Assembly (NCBI GenBank): GCA_032622095.1
Contig: CP136064.1
Location: forward strand, 37,004,426 to 37,068,425
Direction: 5' to 3'
Source of the DNA: Siphonodentalium dalli
Taxonomy: Eukaryota; Mollusca; Scaphopoda; Gadilida; Siphonodentaliidae
Length of the DNA stretch: 64,000 nt
Shown here: piece after piece, positions 34,775-45,300 of the stretch
How positions within the stretch are numbered: the first letter of the stretch is position 1
Layout of the letters: each line of letters opens with the position of its first letter
The notes under the pieces: model-generated
What the model was told of the DNA's origin: nothing
What the model saw: the letters and a program-made list of their open reading frames with translations, nothing else
Databases searched by the model: none
Made by a program: the position numbers and the translations under genes

Positions 34775-34809
34775 TCCCGATAGTTTTGAAATGTTCAAAA
34801 CTATCGGGA
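34775..34809. repeat. Perfect 16-bp stem / 3-nt loop hairpin
   Basis: tcccgatagttttgaa, loop atg, then the exact complement ttcaaaactatcggga, within the phased TCGG array. It has the same geometry as the hairpin at 150-184. Confidence 0.85.
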
Positions 34810-35034
34810 ACCAAGCCGAATCGCTCCCGATTTGTCAATCATCGGGAGAAATTCGGGAGCAATTCGGCACCTATTCTGGAGTAGTCGGCAGTAGTCGGCA
34901 ATATTCGGGTGGATATTCTGGAGTAGTCGGCAGTATTCGGTAGGTTATTCCCGAATTCGCCATGTGTGGCTGCTTTTATACTGAGATCCGGTGTATCTGA
35001 AATATTCGGCATCGATTCGGGACGTTCGGCAGCA

Positions 35035-35054
35035 ACTACGGTGACATCGGTTAC
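35035..35054 (+). repeat. 20-bp exact inverted repeat, left copy
   Basis: actacggtgacatcggttac. The exact reverse complement is at 52361-52380, enclosing all of the 143-bp satellite and the polymerase island. Confidence 0.9.
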
Positions 35055-35089
35055 TTATTCCCAGTTCCTTATTCCTTATTCGAAAACAT

Positions 35090-36640
35090 TAAATATTCAC
35101 CAAATAAACGGTGCGGTAGGGTGCCCCACCCCAAAATTAGATATAAAAACCGAAAACCGCACCCCTCTAGCCCATACGGTTGCCACAGTAGGTGGCCAAA
35201 GTGGCAACCATAGCCGTTTTGGTATTTATGAACCGATTTTGACCAAATAAACGATGCGGTAGGGTGGCCCACCCCAAATTAGATATAAAAACCGAAAACC
35301 GCACCCCTCTAGCCCATACGGTTTGCACAGTAGGTGGCCAAAGTGGCAACCATAGCCGTTTTGGTATTTATGAACCGATTTTGACCAAATAAACGGTACG
35401 GTAGGGTGGCCCACCCCAAAATTAGATATACAAACCGAAAACCGCACCTCTCTAGCCCATACGGTTGCCACAGTAGGTGGCCAAAGTGGCAACCATAGCC
35501 GTTTGGTATTTATGAACCGATTTTGACCAAATAAACGGTTCGGTAGGGTGGCCCACCCCAAAATTAGATATAAAAACCGAAAACCGCACCCCTCTAGCCC
35601 ATACGGTTGCCACAGTAGGTGGCCAAAGTGGCAACCATAGCCGTTTTGGTATTTATGAACCGATTTTGACCAAATCAATGATGCGGTAGGGTGGCCCACC
35701 CCAAAATTAGATATAAAAACCGAAAATCTCATCCCTCTAGCCCATACGGTTGCCACAGTAGGTGGCCAAAGTGGCAACCATAGCCGTTTTGGTATTTATC
35801 AACCGATTTTGACCAAATAAACGGTACGGTAGGGTGGCCCACCCCAACATTAGATATAAAAACCGAAAACCGCACCCCTCTAGCCCATACGGTTGCCACA
35901 GTAGGTGGTCAAAGTGGCAACCATAGCCGTTTTGGTATTTATGAACCGATTTTGACCAAATAAACGGTACGGTAGGGTGGCCCACCCCAAAATTAGATAT
36001 AAAAACCGAAAACCGCACCCCTCTAGCCCATACGGTTGCCACAGTAGGTGGCCAAAGTGGCAACCATAGCCGTTTTGGTATTTATGAACCGATTTTGACC
36101 AAATAAACGGTACGGTAGGGTGGCCCACCCCAAAATTAGATATAAAAACCGAAAACCGCACCCCTCTAGCCCATACGGTTGCCACAGTAGGTGGCCAAAG
36201 TGGCAACCATAGCCGTTTTGGTATTTATGAACCGATTTTGACCAAATAAACGGTGCGGTAGGGTGGCCCACCCCAAAATAATTAGATATAAAAACCGAAA
36301 ACCTCACCCCTCTAGCCCATACGGTTGCCACAGTAGGTGGCCAAAGTGGCAACCATAACCGTTTTGGTATTTATCAACCGATTTTGACCAAATAAATGGT
36401 GCGGTAGGGTGGCCCACACCAAAATTAGATATAAAAACTGAAAACCGCACCCAGCCCATACGGTTGCCATAGTAGGTGGCCAAATGGCAACGATAGTCGT
36501 TTTGGTGCCTATTAACTGATTTTTACCAAATAAACGGTGCGTTAGGGTGGCCCATATTGCACCCCAAACTGTACTATAAAAACCGAAAACAAGGTCGTGC
36601 GGTTGCCACAGGAGGTGACCAAAATGGCAACCATAGCTGC
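35090..36640 (-). repeat. 143-bp satellite array, block 1 (minus orientation)
   Basis: About 11 monomers, period 143 bp. The conserved phrases, read on the minus strand, are 'tttggggtgggccaccctac', 'ggtcaaaatcggttcataaa', 'taccaaaacggctatggttg' and 'ctactgtggcaaccgtatgg'. The last one or two monomers towards the island are strongly diverged. Frames of 60-180 codons recur once per monomer and shift frame each unit, because 143 is not a multiple of three. They are not genes. Confidence 0.97.
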
Positions 36641-36904
36641 ATCATGTTGGCGGACAAACTATACATCACGAAGTGGGCTCTACGCTCGAAGACATACAAT
36701 CCCTGGTCGACTGGCTGATGTGATGCTCAACTTGGCGCATATGTCTCGATTCCTGGCGCGGGGACGAAAGGGCGGCCAGCTGCTTTGCAAAATGTTTACT
36801 GTCAAGGTCAACCAACCTCCACAAGACGACTGGACAGCTACCATAGGCAGTCGCCCGGACCTGTTATAGGGTCATTGCCAAGTTGGAATACATCGCTAGC
36901 TTAT

Positions 36905-36935
36905 AATGTATAATATATATAATATATATATATGA
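36905..36935. repeat. AT-rich microsatellite
   Basis: Imperfect tataatatatataatatata run at the left side of the GC-rich island. Confidence 0.85.
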
Positions 36936-37332
36936 ACAGCAAGGTATCCAGGTGCCTCTAAACAATCTACTATTGTTCCAAGGGCTACTGGAAGGGGATT
37001 GCAGCCACCAGGAACATCGCGGCAGCAACCAATGTTTCTGAAGATGTGGCACAGGCGTTGCTCAAGAGGCAGGCCATCTGGCAGATATACCTGCCCAATC
37101 CGCGGTATGTGCCAATGCCCAAGATGCACTTGAACGGGCGAGGCCCTCTTAGGTGGCCGCAGACGCTCAACTGGCCCTGTGTGCTCCTTACATGTGTACC
37201 GGCTTGAACGCTATGTCATTAAGCCCGACGAGTCTGTGCTCTACAATTTAGTGGACGGGTCAGCACGTGGATTGGTCCGGGAAGAGTTGCTTGTGGGGCC
37301 TCCCGACACCCAGCTACAATCAGATGGCGTTG

Positions 37333-37710
37333 TCAGAAGGACCAGGCACAAGGGGTCTTGTTAGGTAAACCGAAAAGTGCTGCATCCCCTCTTTTTCTGT
37401 TGCAATCTAGACAGGTCAGCCTCCCATTTCCTCTGCAGTGCCCTTTACTAAATTGCTTTGGGTTGGAAGGCCCAGACCAGCTTAATCTCGCACGCCACGC
37501 AGCGGTTCTGCTGGGTTTCATGGAGCTTGAGGATGTAGTCGGCCCTGAGATGGAATCCCTGGTGTCCTTTAGCCTGGTCCTGGCACTTGGGTGCCACACG
37601 CTTCCTTTGAATTGCCTTGCGGAGTTGATGTTCAGTTACTATGGGCCTGAAATCGGAACCCTGTTCCGGCGGACAGTTTACCCGTTCGAGCTGTTGCATA
37701 TACTCCACAT
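37333..37710 (-). pseudogene. HNH endonuclease-like domain, frameshifted
   Basis: One frame carries ILKLHETQQNRCVACEIKLV followed by WAF (first Cys pair, Cys codons near 37490-37501). The neighbouring frame carries RLTCLDCNRKRGDAALFG (second Cys pair, near 37390-37415). Paired Cys knuckles around a variable middle, with an L-x-C-x2-C-N-x-x-(R/K)-G end, are the zinc-binding frame of HNH/recombination-endonuclease-VII-like nucleases. The catalytic middle is lost in the frame break between the two pieces. It directly follows the helicase segment, as if both were once one long protein. A nicking or resolving nuclease beside replication enzymes would suit a self-mobilising element, but that is inference. 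Confidence 0.65.
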
Positions 37711-37719
37711 GGGAGACGG

Positions 37720-38430
37720 CTAGGTAGCAGATTGGACAACTGGGGTAGTCGTCAATGTTGATCCAGACCTTCTGCGGGTCGTGGATCGTATGATCCTGGC
37801 TCTTGTGGACGACGGCGAGGGCATAGTCCAGGCACCAAGCGTCGGTTTTAATAGCACGCTCCGGCTCCGCGAACAGTTCATGTGACCGGTCGCGGACCGT
37901 CTGACGGCTGATGTGGAGTAGGTCACTGTGCCACCACTAATCCACAAACCGATCCCACCCCAGGTAACTGGGGAGGGCCTTCCGCATCTCCTGGCACTGG
38001 ACTTTGTTACTCTGAAGGGCTTTGATGGCTTCATCTTTTATTCTGTAGTCGACAACGACCTCTTCCCTTTGTTGCAGCCAGTTGAGAGGCATTTCACCTG
38101 CAATCGGTGGCGGCTGTCCTTGATCCCCGCAGCAAATTACCTGAACTCCGTGTTGGTCAAGCCAGTTCAAGAACATATCCATGATAGGCCGGGACAGTGC
38201 AGACCTCGTCCCAGATGATGACACGTGTGATGAACTTCTGCCCCATGCGTTAGGGCGTCCAGTCATTCTCATTTCTTCATCGGAAGAATATGTGGTATGT
38301 CTGGGCTTTGGCCCATCGGATCCACATTTCTTTGGCGAGGCGATGGGTCGGGGTAAACACGAGGAGGCCTCTTACCCAGAAGAGCTCAATCGCTCGTGTG
38401 GTCTTGCCACTGCCCGCCACCATTAAGTTA
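37720..38430 (-). pseudogene. Superfamily 1 (PIF1/RecD-like) helicase fragment
   Basis: In minus-strand order: a Walker A loop GSGKTTRAIELF (codons about 38381-38414), TPTHRLAKEM, then QVICCGDQGQPPPIAGEMP (motif III-like, GDQ-Q-PPI at about 38100-38130), VVVDYRIKDEAIKAL, and the C-terminal HKSQDHTIHDPQKVWI with a later SHVEYMQQLERV (motif VI region). These are the landmarks of SF1B helicases, which unwind DNA 5' to 3'. The pieces sit in different frames with in-frame stops, so nothing functional can be made. It lies between the polymerase-like and HNH-like parts. Confidence 0.72.
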
Positions 38431-38571
38431 GCTCAGCCGGTGCCGGTTCAGTCAATCATTGTATCTGGGCGCCGTTGATTCGGCCATCGGTGTGGCTTGG
38501 CTACAATATTCTGGTTTGGAGAGGTAAGCGGCGTGTTCGTGTGGCATGTATAACTGCTTCCCCTTGTCACG

Positions 38572-39760
38572 TCACTGAGCCGGGCCCACCGGTGAGAGGA
38601 ATGGCTCCCCAGTCAAGCAGGCGACACATAATTTATCACCACAGGCGTAAGCCTTCACACCACCAAGCTTCTGCAACGCGGTCTTCTGGACGTAAATGCT
38701 GCCAGTGGCCATCAGGACAGCCTCATCGGGTTCAAATATTGCCAGCATAGCGAGGTTGATGTGGGCAAATGTCAGTATTGAGGCCCTCAAGTGCGTGTAC
38801 TGGGGCTGCGAGCCATCGTAGTATGTGAGAATGTAGCAGAGGGTACACTTTTGGGGGCGCCAACCAGAGTTCCTCTTTTTTGTCCCTTACCAAAAAGTCA
38901 AGCTGTCCCTGGTCGAGCACAATCCTCCGTGTCAGTCTTTTGCTGTCGGCCTTGCTGTCCTGGGTGAACTAGCCTATGATGCTGCAGCCTTGATCACGAT
39001 ATTCAGGGAGCCAGACCTCGATTCGTTGCTCAAATGTGATGACAGCATGAAGGCGAGCAGGTGTGTGGGGGCACAGTCCTGATCTGCGAAATGCTTTCCA
39101 AACCAGGCGGGGGTGACGGGATGGTAGGGGCGAACTCCGATTCCTGGATCTCGGCGAAACCGGTGCCGATATCTTGGGGGAGGGACCGTTGATTGCGACC
39201 AGCTTATGTCGTGGGTGGGGTGCCCGAATCTGTCAAAATATGGCTTGGCCTCGCCATGGCCTTGGAAACTGGCCTGGTAGCAGGCTTTCGTGTCGATTAT
39301 ATCGTGGCCCATCGGGTACCAGAGACATATGTGCTTTCTGGATGTCATCTCCGATGTTAGCCAGGGTCGGTTTCCAGCCGTTGTGCTCTTTGGCCATGAT
39401 ACTGGTTGCCTGGTTCACCCAGAAGGCTCGGTCTGCGATGGACTTCTCCCACAATTCAACACAGGCTTCCTGGATGTTTTGGTCAGTCTCCAGTGTCCTG
39501 TAGGTGCGGCCGTATTGGAGCACAAACTGGTCCACACCGAGCTCTCTGTCTTGGCCCTCAGCAGCCAGACTGCAATCGGCTCGTCCTGGGTTGCGTTTCG
39601 AATGGCCTCCCATGCATCGCCTTCATAGAAGTGAACCTGCCTGGATAATGGGAAGTGGGGGTCTTTGGACCAGGCATGTGCGTTATCGCAGATGAGCTCC
39701 ACTTTCTTATCCCGTTGCCATAAGCTGGTATTTCCCGCTGTTGTAGATGTCCTCACCGGC
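38572..39760 (-). pseudogene. DNA polymerase B-like fragments, copy nearer the helicase
   Basis: One frame (38572-38790) reads ASILTFAHINLAMLAIFEPD and then ATGSIYVQKTALQKLGG. Position and context match motif C of family B DNA polymerases, but Gly stands where the metal-binding Asp is expected. Upstream blocks (38974-39756) contain YFDRFGHPTHD and RAFWVNQATSIMAKEHNGWK, which recur in the second copy at 41341-41691. Frames change several times. The polymerase assignment rests on the motif C region and on its neighbours. It is broken and could not replicate DNA. Confidence 0.6.
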
Positions 39761-39899
39761 TATATCTCGGAGCATGATCGCACGCTTCAGTATCTTCTGG
39801 AGGACGGCGACATCATCGACAGTGGCCTGTTTGATGAACTCGCTCTTCCAACTCCTGAATTTTCTTTCTCCTCGTGGGCGTGAGTCCCTGCCCTCTCAG

Positions 39900-41890
39900 C
39901 GCACCTTCAAAGTGTTTCACCACTGGGCACAGTTGAGATCGCCGTCCTTCATTGGTGCTATATTTGCAGGATATGGGTCTCTGAGGGGGTAGATTCCATA
40001 GACAACCGCGGTGAGAGGGTAAGCATTCTCATAGTATGGGCGGTCAATACCCGTCAGCATACCGGGGCTTGCGGCATGAGTGATCTCAGCGATGCCTTGT
40101 CCCTTCTTCCTCTCGGCTCTGACCGGGTCAAACTTGTCTTCAACCAACCAGCTGCCGTCATCGTGCTGCCTCGAGAACTTAACTTTGAGGGAGTACTCTT
40201 GTTTGTGGAGCTCTCTGACGAGTTTTGCTGCTCTCTCTCATCTGTCAAACGACCATTCAGTGCTTTCTAACCCCCATGGGCAACAAAGACGTCGTTGACG
40301 TCGACTCTCTCTCTCTACACTCCACGTGGAGTAGACTGCGGCTGCGCCGTCGACTTCAATCTCGTGTTTGGCATCGTTCATCATGTCAACCCACGGTTTG
40401 TCGGCCGGGAATCTCACCGGGTGCGGGACCTGGACATCCAGGCCCATTTTGGACCGTCTCCAGTGTCCTGTAGGTGCGGCCGTCGTGGATCACAAACTGG
40501 TCCACACGTTTTTTGCACCGTTCACCATGTTTATCCACGGTTCGTCACCGGTGGGGGTCATAGCCATCCATGTCAAAATTGTCCCCTCTCCCTCACTTCT
40601 CTGAGGATCCCAGGGCCTTCTCGCACAATGCTCCACACGACATCCCATCGCCGCTTCATTTCGCCACTGTGCCTCAACGGTTCTTTTCTCCTGAATGGGT
40701 TCCTTTGCTGTCGCTCCTCGAGGATTTCGCACACCGTCAACTCGGTGTCGATCAGTTTAAGCTCGCGGTGTCTCTGACTTCGCCTGTGGAGGTTGTTCAC
40801 ATCCCCACCAATGGCCGAGAACCGGCCTGTCTTTTGGGCCCGCCGCAGACGTGAAACAAATTCTGCAACACGGACGTCGGCAATCGCATTGATTAGATCA
40901 GGCTTTCGAAGATAGGAATACCCACTCAAGCCGAGATCTCCGTTTTTGTCCCCTACCAAAAAGTCAAGCTCTCCCTGATCGATCACAAGCCTCCGTGTCA
41001 GTCTTTTGCCGTCGGCCCTGTTGCCCTGGATGAATTTGCATATGATGCTGCAGCCTTGATCACGATCTTCAGGGAGCCAGACCTCAGTTCGTTGCTCAAA
41101 GGTGATGACGCCCCACGGACATCCACGCTCTTCGGGAGATCTGACTCAACCAGGAAGGCGAGCAGGGGTTTATGGGCACAGCCCTGATCTGCGAAATGAT
41201 TTCCGGACCAGGTGCAGATGACTGGATAGCAGTTAGGGGCGAACTCCCATTCATGGACGTCGGCGAAACCGGTGGCGATATTTTGGGGAGGGGGCGTTGA
41301 TTACCACCAGGTCATGTGTTGGGTGGGGTGCCCGAACCTGTCAAACTATGGCTTGGCCTCGCCATGGCATTGGAAGCTGGCCGGGTAGCAGGCTTTGATG
41401 TCGATGCTGACGACGTCTCTTATGTCGTAGCCCATCGCGTTCCAGAGGCCGCCATGACCATGCTCGACTCGACACAGGCTTTCTGGATGTCATATCCGAG
41501 TAGGCCGGGGTCGGTTTCCAGCCGTTGTGATATTTGTCCATGATACTGGCTGCGTGGTTCATCCCGAAGGCTCGGCCTGCGAGGGACTCATCGTCCAATT
41601 CAGCACATACTTCCTGAAGGTTTTGGACAGTCTCCAGTGTCCGTAGGTGCGGCCGCCGTGGAGCACAAACTGGTCCACACGTTTTTGGCACCGTTCACCA
41701 TGTTAATCCACGGTTCGTCACCGGTGGGGGTCATAGCCATACATGTCAAATTGTCCCCTCCCCCTCAGTTCTCTGATGACCAGTTATCTGAGGACCCCAG
41801 GGCCTTCTCGCACAATGCTCCGCACGACATGCCATCGCCGCTTCCTTTCACCACTGTGCCTCAACGGTTCATTTCTCCTGAATAGGTTCC
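39900..41890 (-). pseudogene. Polymerase-associated block, second diverged copy
   Basis: About 41045-41690 repeats 38985-39620 in direct orientation (shared 'gatcacgat.ttcagggagccag', 'tggcttggcctcgccatggc' and 'gtctccagtgtcc'). In addition, 40450-40700 and 41625-41890 repeat each other ('cggttcgtcaccggtggggg', 'gccttctcgcacaatgctcc'). Protein landmarks such as NGWKPTPAYSDM, DQGELDFLVGDKNGDLG and LIDTELTVCEILEERQQRNP occur in different frames. The block is therefore a partial internal duplication of the same coding region, further scrambled. I know no function for these segments beyond their association with the polymerase-like part. Confidence 0.6.
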
Positions 41891-42334
41891 TTCGCATTCT
41901 CTAATCGAGGGAGATCTTTGGCTTGGTTCGAAGCTTGCGTATTGTAGACATGTCCTGGATAGGTATACTCTAATTGACAACGTCAATGGCCGCCAACCGA
42001 GAAAATTCCTTTCCCACAGTCCTTTGCTCTCGGTGCCATAATTCTGTCTTCTCTTTTCTGTAACCACACCTCAAGCAGATGATATTTGGTTCGTTACCCC
42101 CTTACCACAAACACGACACGGCTTTGTACGTGATCCTTTTCGCAATCGGACCAGATGAACTTTATATTACTTCCCCAGACAGCGCCAGCCCCAGAGCTCT
42201 GTGCAGCTCGAGGTAAGCCACCGGCATGTGTGTTGACCCTTCATATTGCTGCATGTATACCCATAACAATGGGTATATCTGAAAGGAGAGCCCGGGCCGG
42301 TGAGGGTAGTGAGCCGCAACAACACAGGCTAAAG

Positions 42335-45300
42335 GAGTACGGTTTTGGTTTCATAGTAAAGTTTGGGGTTGGCCACCATACCGCGTCATTTATTTGTTCA
42401 AAATTGGTTTTTAAATACCAAAACGGCTATGGTTGCCACTTTGGCCACCTCATTTGGCAACCGCACGGCCTAGAGGGTGCGGTTTTCGGTTTGTTATATC
42501 TAATTTTTCGGGTGGGCCACCCTACCGCACCGTTTATTCGGTACGAATCGGTTCATAAATGCCAAAACGGCTATGGTTGCCACTTTGGCCACCTACTGTG
42601 GCAACCGTATGGGCTAGAGGGTGAGGTTTTCGGTTTTTAAATCTAATTTTGGGGTGGGCCACCCTACCTCATCGTTTATTTGGTCAAAATCGGTTCATAA
42701 ATACCAAAACGGCTATGGTTGCCACTTTGGCCACCTACTGTGGCAACCGTATGGGCTAGAGGGGTGCGGTTTTCGGTTTGTATATCTAATTTTGGGGTGG
42801 GCCACCCAACCGCACCGTTTATTTGGTCAAAATCGGTTCATAAATACCAAAACGGCTATGGTTGCCACTTTGGCCACCTACTGTGGCAACCGTATGGGCT
42901 ACAGGGGTCCGGTTTTCGGTTTTTATATCTAATTTTGGGGTGGGCCACCCTACCCCATTCTTTATTTGGTCAAAATCGGTTCATAAATACCAACACGGCT
43001 ATGGTTGCCACTTTGGCTACCTACTGTGGCAACCGTATGGGCTAGAGGGTGCAGTTTTCGGTTTTTATATCTAATTTTGGGGTGGGCCACCCAAACGCAC
43101 CGTTTATTTGGTCAAAATCGGTTCATAAATACCAAAACGGCTATGGTTGCCACTTTGGCCACCCACTGTGGCAACCGTATGGGCTAGAGGGGTGCGGTTT
43201 TCGGTTTGTATATCTAATTTTGGGGTGGGCCACCCTACCGCACCGTTTATTTGGTCAAAATCGGTTCATAAATACCAAAACCTACTGTGGCAACCGTATG
43301 GGATAGAGGGGTGCGGTTTTCGGTTTTTATATCTAATTTTGGGGTGGCCCACAATACCGCACCGTTTATTTGGTCAAAATCGGTTCATAAATACCAAAAC
43401 GGCTATGGTTGCCACTTTGGCTACCTACTGTGGCAACCGTATGGGCTAGAGGGGTCCTGTTTTCGGTTTTTATATCTTATTTTGGGGTGGGCCACCCTAC
43501 CGCACCGTTTATTTGGTCAAAATCGGTTCATAAATACCAAAACGGCTATGGTTGCCACATTGGCCACCTACTGTGGCAACCGTATGGGCTAGAGGGTGCG
43601 GTTTTCGGTTTGTATATCTAATTTTGGGGTGGGCCACCCTACCGCACCGTTTATTTGGTCAAAATCGGTTCATAAATACCAAAACCTACTGTGGCAACCG
43701 TATGGGATAGAGGGGTGCGGTTTTCGGTTTTTATATCTAATTTTGGGGTGGCCCACCATACCGCACCGTTTATTTGGTCAAAATCGGTTCATAAATACCA
43801 AAACGGCTATGGTTGCCACTTTGGCTACCTACTGTGGCAACCGTATGGGCTAGAGGGGTCCTGTTTTCGGTTTTTATATCTTATTTTGGGGTGGGCCACC
43901 CTACCGCACCGTTTATTTGGTCAAAATCGGTTCATAAATACCAAAACGGCTATGGTTGCCACATTGGCCACCTACTGTGGCAACCGTATGGGCTAGAGGG
44001 TGCGGTTTTCGGTTTTTATATCTTATTTTGGGGTGGGCCACCCTACCGCACCGTTTATTTGGTCAAAATCGGTTCATAAATACCAAAACGGCTATGGTTG
44101 CCACTTTGGCCACCTACTGTGGCAACCGTATGGACTAGAGGGTGCGGTTTTCGGTTTTTATATCTAATTTTGGGGTGGGCCACCCAACTGCACCGTTTAT
44201 TTGGTCAAAATTGGTTCATAAATACCAAAACGGCTATGGTTGCCACTTTGGCCACCTACTGTGGCAACCGTATGGGCTAGAGGGTGATGTTTTCGGTTTT
44301 TATATCTAATTTTGGGGTGAGCCACCCTATCGCATCCTTCATTTGGTCAAAATCGGTTCATAAATACCAAAACGGCTATGGTTGCCACTTTGGCCATCTA
44401 CTGTGGCAACCGTATGGGCTAGAGGGGTGAGATTTTCGGTTTTTATATTGAATTTTGGGGTGGGCCACCCTACCGCATCGTTTATTTGGTCAAAATCGGT
44501 TCATAAATACCAAAACGGCTATGGTTGCCACTTTGGCCACCTACTGTGGCAACCGTATGGGCTAGAGGGGCGCGGTTTTCGGTTTTTATATCTAATATTT
44601 TGGGGTGGGCCACCCTACCGCACCGTTTATTTGTTCAAAATCGGTTCATAAATACCAAAACCTACTGTGGCAACCGTATGGGCTAGTGGGATGCGGTTTT
44701 CGGTTTTTTATATCTAATTTTGGGGTGGCCCACCATACCGCACCATTTATTTGGTCAAAATCGGTTCATAAATACCAAAACGGCTATGGTTGCCACTTTG
44801 GCCACCTACTGTGGCAACCGTATGGGCTAGAGGGATGAGGTCTTCGGTTTTTATATCTAATTTTGGGGTGGGCCACCCTACCGCATCGTTTATTTGGTCA
44901 AAATCGGTTCATAAATACCAAAACGGCTATGGTTGCCACTTTGGCCATCTACTGTGGCAACCGTATGGGATAGAGGGGTGAGGTTTTCGGTTTTATATCT
45001 AATTTTGGGGTGGGCCACCATACCGCATCGTTTATTTGGTCAAAATCGGTTCATAAATACCAAAACGGCTATGATTGCCACTTTGGCCACCTACTGTGGC
45101 AACCGTATGGGCTAGAGGGATGCGGTTGTCGGTTTTTATATCTAATTTTGGGGTGGGCCACCCAACCGCACCGTTTATTTGGTCAAAATCGGTTCATAAA
45201 TACCAAAACGGCTATGGTTGCCACTTTGGCTACCTACTGTGGCAACCGTATGGGCTAGAGGGGTCCCGTTTTCGGTTTTTATATCTTATTTTGGGGTGGG

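Larger units (their letters stand above)
34604..35054. repeat. ~10.5-bp-phased TCGG/CCGA array
   Basis: TCGG(G) or its complement recurs in register with the DNA helix. TCGG or the variant TCTG occurs at about 34842, 34853, 34864, 34874, 34885, 34895, 34905, 34916, 34927 and 34937. Before that, CCCGA or TCGGG occur at 34626, 34636, 34647, 34683, 34693, 34714, 34725, 34743 and 34754. Steps are 10 or 11 bp, or multiples. The block ends in the 20-bp sequence that is repeated inverted at 52361-52380. Confidence 0.85.
36640..42334 (-). mobile_element. GC-rich island with broken polymerase/helicase/HNH coding region
   Basis: The base composition is visibly GC-richer than the flanks. All recognisable protein similarity is on the minus strand and spread over three frames with many stops. 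From 41890 down to 37330 the order is two diverged copies of a polymerase-associated block, motif C of a family B polymerase, Walker A helicase, further helicase motifs, then an HNH nuclease. The 143-bp satellite lies on both sides in opposite orientation, so the island looks like the core of a composite foldback element or an integrated replicon. I cannot name the family. It is non-functional here. Confidence 0.7.

Noticed and set aside
34448-34943. Plus-strand frames of 111 and 68 codons
   Set aside because: They are antisense to the BEL/Pao fragment or are translations of the TCGG-phased array.
36597-42300. Plus-strand frames across the GC-rich island
   Set aside because: All recognisable protein motifs are on the minus strand. 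High GC content keeps the opposite strand open by chance.
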